DNA of 64,000 bases from Hydra vulgaris (lineage: Eukaryota; Cnidaria; Hydrozoa; Anthoathecata; Hydridae). The notes under the pieces were generated by a model. It did no database searches and had not been told where the DNA came from. It saw nothing but the letters and a program-made list of their open reading frames with translations. How positions within the stretch are numbered: position 1 is the stretch's first letter; every line of letters starts with the position of its first letter. This document shows, piece by piece, positions 33,955 to 48,346 of the stretch. The DNA lies in contig NC_088934.1 in NCBI RefSeq assembly GCF_038396675.1, forward strand, positions 33,167,001 through 33,231,000, given 5' to 3'. A program made the translations under genes and the position numbers.

Positions 33955-35075
33955 TCAGCATTTGCGTAGATTGTTTTGTTTGCCAACCAACAGGCAGTGA
34001 AAAATCAATTGTGTTTCAATGTCTACCCTTTTTTACCTTCACTTTAAACTTGTTAAGAGAATTACAAGCACCTGATAGTATTCGATATGAATATGTATTA
34101 AGATGTGCAATAATAAAGTTTTAGTTGTTTCTCCGCTTTTGAGTTAAATGAAAGATTAAGAAAACATTCTCAGTAAAAAGGGAATCAAAGCTTCTACAAA
34201 GTATAATCAACAAAGAAAAAATATTGAAGATAATCAAACAGAGGTAATAATTATCATTATTATACATTATTTTAGTTACCAAATAAAGTTTTTCATTTCT
34301 CTAGAGAAGATCTAGTTTTTGCTTGGTAATTACCCTGATAAATTTTTTTTTCTGAACTATTGTTCATAAATTTTGGAATTTCGATTTCATTTTTCTGTAG
34401 AAAACATGTAAAATATTTTTCAGTGAATGCAAAATAATCAATCATTTATTGAGAAATTTTTAATGCTAAATGCATTTAGATTGAAATTACATTGAAGATT
34501 AGAAATGCATTATTATATTTCATTAATTCTAAATATGTTAAGCATTTATTATGAAATATTAAATTACTCTGATATTGAATTTAGACATGCTTCAAGTAAA
34601 TTTCTTTTTGAATTATGGAGTGTTGTTTATTGTTAAAAAGTATACTGTTTTTTTTAGATAAATTACAATGAAGCAAATGTAATATTTTGTTCACCTGAAG
34701 CCATTCTAACAACTTATAGATCAATTGTCAATGACTCTGCCTTTAATCAAAAACTTATTGCAGTTGCAATTGATGAAAGTCATTGTGCAAAAAAGTGGTA
34801 AGTGATTTTATTATATAGATAAATTTTCTACGTAAAGTAAACATTGATATTTACAACTTTAATGTCAGATCTTCTTGGAATACATCGAATTAAATTAAAA
34901 TTAAAAAAATTTTACTTATAGAAAGAAAAGATAAATGCATTACCTATAGGATTATATAAGTAAAATCTTGTGATTTACATGATTTTATATATACCTTATT
35001 TATCTGTGATTGTTATAGGGGATGTTCAAGTACACAATCAGATGCATTCCGGTCTCATGGTACTATATGACCTAC
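33955..35075 (+). pseudogene. Decayed RecQ-like helicase gene, three exons
   Basis: What it is: N-terminal part of a superfamily 2 (RecQ-type) DNA helicase. Exon A, to 34243, carries the ATP-binding loop: TTGCCAACCAACAGGCAGTG is the P-loop sequence with CCAA duplicated. Removing four bases gives LPTGSEKS, with SIVFQCLPFF following. Next, VLVVSPLL (motif Ia) and a tail ending at donor GTAATA. Exon B (34658-34797; acceptor TTTTTTTAG, donor GTAAGT) encodes NEANVIFCSPEAILTTYRSI and AVAIDESHCAKKW, where DESH is the DEAH-box position. Exon C starts at 35019 (acceptor TTATAG), restores the codon for Trp-Gly in phase, then meets a stop at about 35070. Exon phases match. Stops in exon A and C and the 4-bp insertion make it a pseudogene. 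It begins only ~240 bp after the ISL2EU-like element. A different RecQ-like fragment lies at 53680-54110. Confidence 0.75.
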
Positions 35076-37668
35076 ATATGCCGATTTGCTGGTTTAAAAG
35101 AGCTAAATTTGCAGACATAATGAAATAAAATTCATTAATAGGGGGTGGAATCACACACCATTTGCGCTAGCCTTGGATGTACAGTGGCTTATAGTGATAC
35201 ATGAGGTCACCTACGACTGTTTTCTTCTTTCGTCCGTTTAGAGCGGAAGAACGTTACTTGATTTACCCGACGTTAAAACTATCTAGTTAAACTGAATACC
35301 TTTTAACGAAATGATAGTTTACTTATCTTTTATGACTTATAGTCATGACTCAAACCCTGACCGAACCCTTATCCACAGTCGATGTATTTAAATTTAGTTC
35401 TTGGTATTTCTATTGCCAGTCAATGTATTTATGCCAAATAATACACAAAATATTATCCTATAAATTTATCTTTATATTTAAATCAACAAAATATTTGTCG
35501 TTGTTAATATGTTTTGGTCTGAAAAAAAATTAGAGGATGATATTTGTAAATTGAAAACGACAAATTTAATCTAAATTTGTTTAAAATTCAATTTTTTTTA
35601 TTTAATTAAAATTTGTTTTAAAACACATGATTTATTTAATGGCTTACCATATAAAATATCTGAAAATTAAAATTTAACTTTTTATTTTTAACGATTATGT
35701 AAATTTATAAAAAAAATTTATAAATATTTTTATATTTTTAATAATAAACTTCATTACTTCATTACAATAAACTTTTTGTCAAATAATGAAAAAAAGAAAC
35801 AGGTTTCAAATCAAATAAAAAATAGTAAATAAACGTTTTATTAAAAATATATTGCTTTAAATAAATAAGGAATGCTTTTAAAATCCCAAAATAGCAAACT
35901 CCAGGCATATTACAATTAACAACGATACTATCAACAAATGTCAGCAAATAATAAAAACCAAAGTGTCAATGAATAAATGTCAATCTAACAAGGCAAACTT
36001 AATATGGTCATTCTTTGTTTAAAACAACATAGTTCTTTGTATGATTTTGGTGTAGAAAGTTTTCAGTTTTTTATAAATGAATATAGGAAAGTATATTGTG
36101 ATAATAACACTCAATTTCAATTAAGTAATGCATTAAAGCATAAAAGTATTGAATATGGAAGTTTATCTTTAATCAAATTGAAGAAAAGTTATTGAACAGT
36201 ATTGTCAAAAGGACATTTTAATCCACCTATTTCAAATGATTTTCGATATTGACCAAAGTTTAAAAAAATAAAACATTATACTGGCAAAATTTCATATTTT
36301 TTAAGCAAATCATTATTTCAAATACATTTTTATGTAAACAAGAGATTTCTTTGGTTTCGAAGAACACTTGAAAAATGTCTAACGATACTTTTCTTAAATT
36401 TCTAAATTCTGTTTCAAGTAGTTCTGTAACAAATTTTCCTAACATAACATATTTGTAACAAAAGTGTTTCTCTTAATAGCGTTTAATCAGCTAGATATTT
36501 TATACCTATTTTCTGCTTATTTCATGCATAATGCTGTATCGCAAAAATCCAAAACAAACTTTCTTTGTTTATCATTTACATTTCTGAGGAAGCTTTTTGA
36601 TCATTATTGAACCTAAATTATATGCCCACACTTTTTAGATTAAAAGTTTTCCATTATGTGAAAGCAAGTTTAATAAAATCACCAGTCTTGTTAACGCTTC
36701 ATATAGAAGTTTTAGACTGATTAAGAAGAATATTGTAAGTATTATCAGAAAAAAAGGTTTTGCTTTTTGAGCCCATTATTTTGTATGTTTTTGATAATGT
36801 GGACAAAAGTCAAACAACAAAAGAGTTCTATCTGTAGTTAACCATTTTTATCAAATTAAATCACATTTAATTGCCTTTGCTTTGCTATTTGACTTTCTTA
36901 CTGATTTTAAAGTTATATGAATTAAACAACATTTTCAAATTACATGTTTTCAAATTATATGTTTACAACATTTTCAAATTATATGTTTACAGGTTTTCAC
37001 AATATTTTCAAAAGAAAGTGAGGACCATCAAAAATATTACTTGTATTACAAGTTATCATAACATCTAAAATACTTTCCGAAAGATAATTTTTATCAATGG
37101 TTTTCCCAAAACAGCAACTTCCTTATACAGTAACATTTTTGTAACATACACCTTGTCACAGAGAATAATAGTAGTAATTTCCTAGTTGAAATTTTCAAAT
37201 TAAAAAAAAGTAGAAGAAGGTTCCTTGCAATTTTAAAATAAAATAAAAATCTTTCTGAGACTCGTATTAGGTAAACATTCTATCCAACGTGTTTTCTTCT
37301 CTTTGTCTCTGGGAAATCTATAAATTTTTTAAAACGTTTTTAAATTGTTTGACTTCAATGATAAATAACTCGTAGAACAGCAATAAACACATTTCACCAT
37401 TTTTTATAAACATAAACAAATCTCATCATTTTTATAATAGGCTAAATAAAGAAACCAACAGACGGTGCTATTTAACTTAGTTTTTATAATTATAAAACCT
37501 CTTCATTTAATGTTTACTATCCACTTTATTAAAAAATGTTTTATTAACAGAGAGTGGATATTTAATAGAATTTCTGTCTTTGCTACAGAATTTTTTTTTT
37601 TTTTGCTACAGGTTCTTAATTGATGACTTTTAGTCACTACATAAGACCTCCTTGTTAATAAAAAAATG
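35076..37668. other. No supported gene
   Basis: AT-rich. Short frames at 35345, 35762 and 36004 show no family motif. The patch at 35140-35280 is less AT-rich but has no sustained frame. Confidence 0.4.
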
Positions 37669-37762
37669 GCAGGTAAATAGACTCAATATGTAAAAAATTA
37701 TCGGGGTATGTATCGGGGCAGGTAAATAGACTCAATATGTAAAAAATTATCGGGGTATGTAT
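37669..37762. repeat. 49-bp direct tandem duplication
   Basis: GCAGGTAAATAGACTCAATA and the following bases to GGGGTATGTAT occur at 37669 and again at 37718 with no visible difference, indicating a recent duplication. Confidence 0.95.
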
Positions 37763-39615
<1,853 letters not shown>

Positions 39616-39620
39616 TTATA

Positions 39621-40508
39621 TATCAGGCAACCAAAAAAGTTAGTGCGGTTTATCCTAATTGCCTATTTCTAAGAAATGTATGAATAAAACTGGTTGTGGT
39701 TGGGGGATGATTTTGCATATAAATTAAAGCTTGTTTTAAGGAGAATCAATCAGTGTGTTTCATAAGTTTTATTAGTGCGTTTTAAATTTAAAAGTCATAA
39801 GTGGAGTATGGCAGTTTCAGATGCGATAATTCGCGCCTGTTTACTTTATGAGTTCAAACTTGGAACCAAAGCTGCAGAAGCTTGTCGTAAGATATGCGCT
39901 GCTTTTAGGGAAGTTACCATAGCAGAACGGACGGGTCAAAAGGCGTTTAAAAAATTTTCTTCTGGAAATGAAAACCTTGAAGATGAACCAATATTTGGAA
40001 GACCATCCGTTGTAAACAACTAGGATATCCATCTGGCAATCGAGTAGGACTCGAGTCAAACATGTCAGGACCTTGTCTTAAGATTTATTGTGAGTGATGA
40101 AACTATTCGTTTACATTTGCACCAACTTGGAAAACGTTGGAAGTTGAGCAAATGGGTACCTTATGAGTTGAGTGAAACAAAAAAGCTACAGCGCTTAACA
40201 ATTTGTTCTTCATTTCTTTCCCGCCACAATTTAGTGCCATTTTTTGACCGGATGTTGAGGTGCGACGAAAAATACCTAACGCCAAGCGACTATTGCCTTT
40301 TTTTGGCCCTAGATAATCATATGAGGAATCGACAGTTTCGAAACTCAAAACTTTTATAAAAATGGAATATACCAGCTTGTTTCACGATGGGAGAAAGTTA
40401 TTCTTGCTGAAGGAGTCTATTTTTCAGAATAAACTTTATTAAAACTGTTTTTATGTGTATTTATTTATGGATCTGCAAAACCACACGAACTTTTTTGGTT
40501 GCCTGATT
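39621..40508 (+). mobile_element. Internally deleted mariner element
   Basis: The ends ATCAGGCAACCAAAAAAGTT (from 39622) and, inverted, the same sequence ending at 40507 are terminal repeats of about 28 bp with two or three differences. TA flanks both sides (39619-39620, 40509-40510). The element sits directly beside the AT/AG microsatellite. Confidence 0.93.
39775..40359 (+). pseudogene. Mariner transposase with central deletion
   Basis: The N-terminal helix-turn-helix part is clear: ACLLYEFKLGTKAAEACRKI, then QKAFKKFSSGNENLEDEP and GRPSVV. After stops near 40021 and 40045 the frame continues with VSDETIRLHLHQLGKRWKLS, KWVPYELSE and FFDRMLRCDEK. In mariner transposases CDEK carries the first catalytic Asp. 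Here it runs directly into YLTPSDYCLFLALDNHMR, whose PSDY holds the third. The segment between, with the second Asp, has been deleted. The protein is therefore non-functional. Confidence 0.9.
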
Positions 40509-40510
40509 TA

Positions 40511-42301
40511 TTTATATATATAAATCATTCATTGTTCTGGTGAGACACCTTTAGAATTAAAGTGAGCAGGGCATACTTTTGAGGATTAGAGGTTTTTTTT
40601 GCATATTAATTGCTCCAATTCACTTGCAGCGCTTCTTAGATGATAACTCAAGTGTTTTACTGTCTTGATGCTTAATAACAGCGGGAAATCTATGGAAAGA
40701 CATGTTATCATGATCTACTCTACTTGATTAACCATTAATAAAACAAGTTCTTGGCATAATTTTGCTGACAATTTTGCTGACAAGGATAAAATAATTTATA
40801 GTTTCTATGAAAAAACAAACATTTTTTCACACATTTTAAAACAATTTCTTTTAAAATGTATAATGAAAATAAATAAACCAACTTTCTATAATTAAATATA
40901 TAATAAGAAAATCTCTTAATACAAACTTTTATTTCACCTATAGACTTTAAATTAAAAAAGTTGTACTTTGTAGTACATAGTTCTACAAAAAGTGTAATGT
41001 ATATTATTTTAAATGTGCTAGTCCAGCATTTTTTTGTGTTAATTTGAGCATATTTTTAAGGTGTATATGAAAATTGATTTCTTAAAAATCCAGTTAACTT
41101 AAAACGTTCAGAATCATGTTTGTTTATAGTATCAACAAAAGGTTGTGTTATTAAGTCATTATTGAGATCCATTGTTAAGCTTCAATTGTTTACATTCATC
41201 GTTGAATTCAATAAAATCAGATAAAAATTGTGCATGTCCAACACACTTTTCTTTCAGTGGTAATATATAGAAATGTACATAAGGCCCCAAACTCATTGCA
41301 CACTAATCAATGAAATGAAATAGATATTCTAAACATTATACCAACTTGCTTGAATGGATAAATATTTTCCTTGAAAATGTTTTAATACTTACACGTCTAT
41401 TACGTATTTACCAGTACTATTTATAGAAGTCCTTGAAATGTTACAACTTATTTCAAAAAATTTTAGAAGCTGATTCGTGTCTTCTTCCTACTTCTCTTAA
41501 AGTTAATGCATATCTTTCAATCAATTTCGTCTACTATGTAAGCTTTTATTTGCAGCAAAATTTGATGCAAAGAACAGTTGATTAAAAACACTCCTTTTAA
41601 ATTTAAATTTTAACTTATGAACAACACCTATGTGATAAGTTAACTTATCAATAAAAAGTCTGTTTATGAAAAACATTCTTGACATGACAGCAAAAAGATA
41701 TATTTTCAACAATTTGAAGTTTATAATTATAATCATTTAGATCCTCTGCAACTTGTTTACGCACAAGTGTTGATTGCCTCTATAATGATATATTCTTTTA
41801 AGTTTGTGGTTTTACTTGTTGCCCATTATTATTGTTATTAATTATTACTAAATACTTTTAATATACTAAAGCAGTTTGATAAAAAAATTCAGCATATTAT
41901 TTATATATGTAGCATTTTTAAATATTAATACAATTTAATAAGTTATTTAACATGCTTAAACAACTAAAATGTTCACTGTGTCTGCGTTATGTAAGTTAGC
42001 AAGTTGACAAAAATATTTAAAAAAAGATTCTTATGTCTTATAATACTTAAGAGAAGATGTTTAAAATGTAAAACAAAAATAATTAAGTTCATTATTAAAT
42101 GCTTTGGAGTACTTTATATTCAGTTTACTTATTTGCACATTACTTATAATACACCCTTGAAAACAAGTTATTTAATAGAGTTTTATTTTAAGCAAAAATA
42201 AATTACTTATATCGTGAGATAAAAAATTAAATCCTACATAAATTTATTCAAAAATAACCTTTAAAAATCTATCTACTATAAGGTATGTATGTTATCTATT
42301 T
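40511..42301. other. No supported gene
   Basis: AT-rich sequence. Short frames at 41521 and 42004 lack motifs. Confidence 0.4.
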
Positions 42302-42368
42302 TACGCTAATTTAATAGTAGTAGTAGTGTCGTTTTTAACGACACTACTACTACTATTAAATTAGCGTA
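42302..42368. repeat. Perfect palindrome, 32-bp arms, 3-bp loop
   Basis: 42302-42333 and 42337-42368 are exact reverse complements (arm begins TACGCTAATTTAATAGTAGT). Separated by TTT only. It lies 13 bp before a second palindrome. Confidence 0.97.
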
Positions 42369-42381
42369 TTAATATTTAAAT

Positions 42382-42471
42382 ATTTATCAGCTCTTATTCG
42401 CTTGCAGGCCTTGCTTGAAAGACGACGTGGTCTTTCAAGCAAGGTCTGCAAGCGAATAAGAGCTGATAAAT
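42382..42471. repeat. Near-perfect palindrome, 42-bp arms, 6-bp loop
   Basis: 42382-42423 and 42430-42471 are reverse complements with one C/T difference (GCAGGCCTTGC against GCAAGGTCTGC), which would still pair as G-U in RNA. The arm is much less AT-rich than its surroundings. Confidence 0.97.
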
Positions 42472-45400
42472 TTTTAGTTTCAAGAGGAATTGATGTTGTT
42501 CATTGTTTAATTTTACTATAAAGTTATAAATAAATGTTTGTTTGTTACTGATTGTTTGTCTTTTTCTAATTTTTATAGCCTGTTTCCTTTTCTTTAAATA
42601 AAATAAGACTGTTATTTTTGGACATGTAAGTGTATTTACATAAATTTGCGTATTTCAGCATATTTTATATTTCTCTGTATCTATATGTATATTATATATA
42701 TATATATAAATATATATATAAAAAAAAATAAGGTATTGAAAATAGTAAAATAGGAAATAGTAAAAAATAGCAGAAAGTAAAAAAAAATGATGGAAGTTGT
42801 CAAAAGAATGTTGTGTTATGCTTCTTTTTTAGGTATCTGAATATATATTTAGATTTTTAAATTTGTTTTAAATGGTTTCATCTTTTTTATTACTTAGTTA
42901 AAAATATACTAACTGGCATTGCCAAAAAAATATGGATATTAATAAATCCTAAATTAAATTGGTAGAGCTTTTTATTTTGAATAACAGTTGAAATAAATTG
43001 TGTTAATTTTTGTTTATTGATTTTTGACCTCAATGGTAAACCAGTGGTTAAGCTAATGAGTTAAATTGAAGATTTATATATCATATAAATCCTAAAGTAA
43101 TTGCATTTGATTCTTTTTTTAAATACATTGCTTAACATAAGGCGTTTTGATTTTTTTTTTTTTCTTTTCTTTTAAATAGTTAAATATAATTGTTTTTTAG
43201 ATAAGAAACCAAGTAAGATTCAACATTGTGTTTTCATTTTTATTACCAAATGATATCTTTGTTATTAGGACTGCAGGTTTTTGTCGATTTTTACTTGAAC
43301 ATTATTATTTATCTTGTTGTTGATATGTTTACCACTGTTAATATATTGATATTTTTATTTAATTTCTTTTCTCTTTTTTTTTTGAATGGTTGATTTTAGG
43401 CTTAGATAAGTTATAAGAAGAAATACTATCAACTTAAAAATAATTGATAATTTATTGAAATGATTAGAACTAGGCAAGCTGAAATTATTTGTCATCAAAA
43501 TATAAGAAACGCCGTTTGGTGAGAAAAAATTAATTTATCTCTAAATTAGTACATCATGGTTAGACGAGTTAAAAGTAATTATCATATAAATAAAGGAGAT
43601 AGTCTAGATGAGATTAATCATCCTCAAAATGCACGAAATGCTGCTAAACTTCTGGCTGTACAATATATTTTCAAATAGACAATATATTGTATAGCAAGAA
43701 GTGATACTATTTAGATTATAATTATTTAGCAGAAATCTAATTATTTTAGAGCCAGATCTGTCTGAATTGCTGTGCTTAAAAATTTCTTGATGAAACACAT
43801 TTTTTATGTTGCCATAATAGAAAGTTAGTTTTGCTTCCATTTTCACTATTTCTGAAAGATTTACAGGAAGTTATATCATAATTCCATATCAATTTTTAAA
43901 AATATATTAGAATTTAATATACCTGTCTTTATTGTGCTTTATTTACTGATATTGTGGTTTAACCTATAAATCATAGGCCGCCATGTTTTAAAATATGTGG
44001 TCAAGTTTTTCATTGTGTCAGTAATCTTAGGCCAGATCAATATATTCCCCCAACATTATCAACTGTATATCTCTGACCCACTTGCAGCAGTAAATTTTAG
44101 AAAGCAATAACATTGCAATAAACTTTGCTTACATAATATAAAGTTTCATTTGCAAACTATAGTTAGTGAAGTTGCTGTTGTATTCGTTGGAGATAGTGCT
44201 GCACCTGCTTCCAGGGAAATTATTTACCGAAAAAGATCATTTTGAAGTTTTATTGAGAATGTCAGCTAACTTAGATCCTATGGTTTATTTTTTTTTTTTT
44301 TTTTCCAAGAGATGGCATAATTGGTGCACAATCCTGAACGTGCAAAATTGGTTAGAAATCGTGTACCTCAGTTTTACATTAAATTTTAAGTTGAAATAGT
44401 GCCTTTGATTAAAAAAGATCGCAATTTGTATGATTCTTTTATTTTTATTTATTATTCTGTTGCAACAATAGTAATATTATTGGTAAAATGTTTAATGGTA
44501 ATAGTGAAATTGAAATGGATAATATTAAGTTCAAAGTTATTAGTGCAAATGGTAATAGGCGACATAAAAATAGTTGTTGTCAAATAAAGGAGATAGATCT
44601 TTTTTTTTTAGTTGCCTTTGTCATTGCTTGATTAGTTTACTTACTGTTGAAATATGGTTTTAATTTTGTAAGTTTAATATGATGTTAAGTTTACTCTATT
44701 AATCATTAGTCAACAGTCAGAGAGAAGCCGGAACTTAATTAAAAAATGCTGGGAGTTTATCTTTTATTTAAGGTAAAAATAATTTTGTTTACTGGTAACA
44801 TAATAAAACCAGTTACTATTATCTATTGTGTTTTTTTACTTTTTTTAACATTCTGCTTTGAAAACACTTTCTTTCTCTTAGATAAGAGGGAGAATTAATA
44901 AAACTTATTACATATTTCTTAATACCACAATTGATAATGACCATTTATAAGAAATATCTTACAAGTTGCTAGCTATTTTCAGATGTAATTGTTCAAATTA
45001 ATAACTATAATTTTCCCTCGATTGTTCAAATATTGGAACAAATAAAATCTTATAATATTATCTTTTTAAATTATTCTGGAGACACATTGTAATGTGTGCT
45101 TACAAATATCTTATGCTATGTGCTATTGTTATTGTGTTTTGTGCTGATAAAACTAGGCTGTTATAGCTATTTTTTTGTTCTTTATATTTTCTGTAATACT
45201 ATTATCCTAATTCTACTAACAATAAAATGCAAATAATACTTTTTTAATTAAAAATTGTAACTTTTTTTTTATTTCTTTTCTTAGGTTTTTGCAGGCTTTA
45301 CTTGACTTCCATTTTTTGGTACCTGTGTTGTGACAGATTTTAAAAAGAAATTAACTGATGTTAATACAGCTTTTATATCGTTAACTATAAGCAATGACAT

Positions 45401-45765
45401 TCCTGATAGGGAGTTAAAGTTAAAATTTATTTATAGATAAATTTATATTTAATTTTTTATATAATAAATCAAGTTATTAATGTGTTTTTTATTGTTACAA
45501 ATGATTTAATTGCTAATAACCCGTATTACGGATTGCTTACTGCTAGTTTAAATATTTGTAATTAAATATATTGTGCTAATAAACGCTCGCTTTGTTTACT
45601 TTATTTGCCCCATACAATATGGCGGCCGCAAATTTTAACGTCACGTGATATACCATTCATAATCACTATGTCTAAATTCCCCTTAATGCAAAAAGCGAAA
45701 AGTAGTAAATAAATCAGGGTTGTTTGTATCAAATAGTATTAAGTATTCATGGTTATTTTTTGAGC
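42472..45765. other. No supported gene
   Basis: More than 3 kb of AT-rich sequence. Short frames at 43604, 44166 and 44399 have no motif. A patch at 45600-45660 (TATGGCGGCCGC, ACGTCACGTGAT) resembles promoter-type sequence but no transcript is evident. Confidence 0.4.
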
Positions 45766-46307
45766 TGCATCAGGTTGCACAAATAGAGCAATGAAAAACA
45801 ACAATAGAGCATTTTAAACATTTCCAATTAATAATAGCGAACTCTGTAAAAAGTGGATCGTTGCTATAAAACGTGAAAGCTTTATTCCTACTGAGCACAG
45901 CCGCATATATAGTGATCACTTTTTATCTTCAGATTACAATATAGCTGATTTTAATAACAAATTTAAATTAAAACCTTTTTTATGACATCTATTATTATTG
46001 ATTCAAAACTAAAAGTCAAAAGAAAGTTTAGTTCTATATTGCCACAAACAAATAAAAAGAGACTTATTAAAAAGTTAACTTATCAGAAAAATGTAGTTGC
46101 TATCCTATTAGGTATGCGAATATCGCGTTTTATGGAGCCGAAAAAAGTACTAAAATTCTGTGCCACGTTTTTTGAACTTTTTTTTAAAGTAGCGCCAGAG
46201 AAACGTCTTTTTGTATCATTTCTTTTTAGAAATGTATATCAACTTAGATCATTTTTGAGAAATAAAAAAGTGAAGCTTGATTTTAATGTGGTATTTATGT
46301 ATAGTTG
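45766..46307 (+). pseudogene. THAP-domain remnant
   Basis: The plus strand reads GCTNRAMKNNNRAF, a stop, TFPINNSELCKKWIVAIKRE, then HSRIYSDHFLSSDYNIADF and KLKP. This follows the THAP plan C..C-(x)n-W-(x)n-C-x2-H-F, but the third Cys (RICS) is Tyr here, and the first Cys is displaced by a one-base slip. A 108-codon frame follows (45982-46308) without a recognisable domain. It may be the N-terminus of another decayed transposase (P-, Harbinger- or ISL2EU-type all use THAP). No terminal repeats were found. Confidence 0.7.
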
Positions 46308-47340
46308 ACATATTTTGATTTGACTTTATTGATAATAAAAAATTTAGTTTCTGTTCTCGTGTCAAATAAATGTCAAAGGAATGTTGGGATTTTTTTCAAA
46401 ACTATTCGGATAATTTTTTATACACATTATCTAAGCACCTACAAAATTTCAGAAAAAATATTTAGTCGCAGATGCCATAAAAAGTGTCGCACTTTTGGTA
46501 CCTAAAACCCCTTTTTCCGAATTCTGTATTCGGGGAGGGGGTGGTATTAAATTGAGAATCTCGTTTAGGCCAAAGACATTGTTATTGACTTCTAATATAA
46601 CCATGTTAATGATAATTTTAATTTAGATGTTTTTAATATTGTATTTAATATTATAAAACATTGCAGTTATTAAATCTAATAAATATGTGTTATTAGTAAT
46701 TATGCAAAATGATTTAGTAACCATTATCATTAATAATATTAAGTAATATTATAATAACTTATAAATTATTAATATTAATATTATTAATGATTATTATTAT
46801 ACATTACAATAATATAATATATTATATATTACATAACTATACATTATAACTAATAATTTATTAGTAATAATATATACATTGTTACCTATACACAATTTAA
46901 TGATGAATTATGATATGATTTATGGTCTATTATTATAATGGACCATAAATTACAATTGTAAGTTATAAATTTAATGATTATAGTTAAACATACTATTGTA
47001 ATGTTGTTGAATAATAAAGACAAGTTATTAATTTGTATTAATTCTATTAATTTTAGTAATAGTATTATTAGTGATAATATTATTAATGATAAAATTATTA
47101 ATATCGTAACAATTATTTAAAAATTATTAAACTAATATTTGATTTCATTCTACATCTGGTCTATTAAATTCTTTTTTAAATGTTCTATATAGAAATTACA
47201 TATAACTATGGATATTAATATGGAAAAAGGTTTTTACTATTTCTATCCTTGAGCATTAACTTTAATAAATTTAATTGTAAAATAAATTTAGTTATTATTT
47301 CAATTAAAAAAATTTTTTTATTTGAAGGTATTGTAAAAAA
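46308..47340. other. Low-complexity AT-rich gap
   Basis: 46620-47110 is almost entirely A/T with TATTATTAATA-type repetition. Nothing coding. Confidence 0.5.
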
Positions 47341-47357
47341 GAAAAAGGAAAGCTTGA

Positions 47358-47582
47358 ATGAAAACTGAAATAACTGATTTCAGCCAAATAAACAATTTGT
47401 ATAAACAGTTGACTACAAAACTAGTTGGTGAGTTAGATGATGTTATGTCTGAGAGAATTGTTGGTAGAAATTTATCCCATGAATGGTATGATACTGAACA
47501 ATCGAAGTCTGTCATATATAATGGCAGAGTAGAAAAAGTAAAAAAAAGATTGCAAGACAGAGTTTATACTATTTCTTACTGA
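47358..47582 (+). CDS. Short open frame, unrecognised
   Basis: 75 codons from ATG 47358. The frame has a more protein-like composition than most here: SQINNLYKQLTTKLVGELDD, then NLSHEWYDTEQSKSVIYNGR and YTISY. The W-x-Y...Y-x-G-x-V-E...Y-x-I-S-Y pattern is reminiscent of a small beta-barrel (Tudor/chromo-like) fold, but that is a guess. The reading continues past a stop with WQQDETGSEALD, suggesting a degraded longer gene. No splice sites or partner are evident. Confidence 0.3.
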   Translation: MKTEITDFSQINNLYKQLTTKLVGELDDVMSERIVGRNLSHEWYDTEQSKSVIYNGRVEKVKKRLQDRVYTISY

Positions 47583-47708
47583 CAACAAGATGAAACGGGT
47601 TCTGAAGCTCTTGATTAATGCATAAAAAAATTCCAGCTTGCTGCTGATATTGTTTCAGGAGAACTAATATTTTCTTAATCTTAATGTGTGCTATTTGTTG
47701 ATAGTCTT

Positions 47709-47896
47709 TTATTTATTTTTTTTAATGTGCCCCAAGAAGTCCTAACGGTCTTGTCACAGAGCACTGCGAAAGTGCATTTAACCAGGAAGTTCACACCTCC
47801 TTCCTTACCGTGACGCAAAAATATGTCCAAAGTTTGTTTCGAACCTGGATCTCCTGCTTATAAAGCAAGTGCTCTAGCCACTGCGCCACGGCCGCA
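47709..47896 (-). repeat. tRNA-derived SINE, copy 2
   Basis: Minus strand: GCGGCCGTGGCGCAGTGGCT (A box), CTTGCTTTATAAGCAGG in the anticodon arm position, GGTTCGAAAC (B box), the family body, then an A/T tail. Apparent target duplication TCTTAATGTG(T/C)(G/A)CTATTT at about 47678-47694 and 47898-47915, with two mismatches. Body as at 27490 and 53350. Confidence 0.9.
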
Positions 47897-47952
47897 GTCT
47901 TAATGTGCACTATTTTCCTAATTTCTATGTTTAACAATACCAAACAAAATCT

Positions 47953-48077
47953 CGCAGGTTATGTGACTTGCAAAAAGGTATCGCAAGTGATGAAACTTTC
48001 AAAATAGATACCGCAGGTGTTGTAACTTGCAAAAAGGTATCGCAAATGATGAAATTTGTAAAATAGATACCACAGGT
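47953..48077. repeat. 59-bp tandem repeat, left part, split by a LINE
   Basis: Units starting CGCAGGT at 47953 and 48012 and a third start at 48071 (CACAGGT). Each has ACTTGCAAAAAGGTATCGCA and GATGAAA. The array breaks off exactly where the LINE begins and resumes at 52425. Confidence 0.85.
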
Positions 48078-48130
48078 ACCTATTTTACAAATCTATAAGG
48101 TAAATATTTTATAAAAACCCAAGTACAATC

Positions 48131-48346
48131 ATGATAAAACTTTTAGATTACAAAGATAAAGTAGAAGTTTTAAAAAATTCTTTTAAATTAAAGAGTGAAA
48201 GTATTTTCATTAATGAAGATTTTTGCTATGAAACTAACGTAATAAGAAAAGAGTTGAGAGAAAAAATGGAAACTGAAAGGCAGCTGGGAAAATTTGCATA
48301 TATATCGTATGATAAGCTAATTGTACGCGATTGGGTATCAAAATAA
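48131..48346 (+). pseudogene. LINE ORF1 C-terminal remnant
   Basis: 72 codons: MIKLLDYKDKVEVLKNSFKL, INEDFCYETNVIRKELREKM, GKFAYISYDKLIV. The layout (KLL.YKDK..IL, then I.EDF....RK.L, then YDKL) resembles the C-terminal nucleic-acid-binding part of L1/transposase_22-like ORF1 proteins found in many LINEs. It starts almost at the element's 5' edge, so the rest of ORF1 was lost by 5' truncation. It ends ~130 bp before the ORF2 start, the usual ORF1-ORF2 spacing. Confidence 0.6.

Noticed and set aside
36004-36195. 63-codon frame resembling protein composition
   Set aside because: No family resemblance and no flanking splice sites or continuation; support too weak.
45982-46308. 108-codon frame as an independent gene
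   Set aside because: It follows directly on a broken THAP domain and is best read as part of that remnant.
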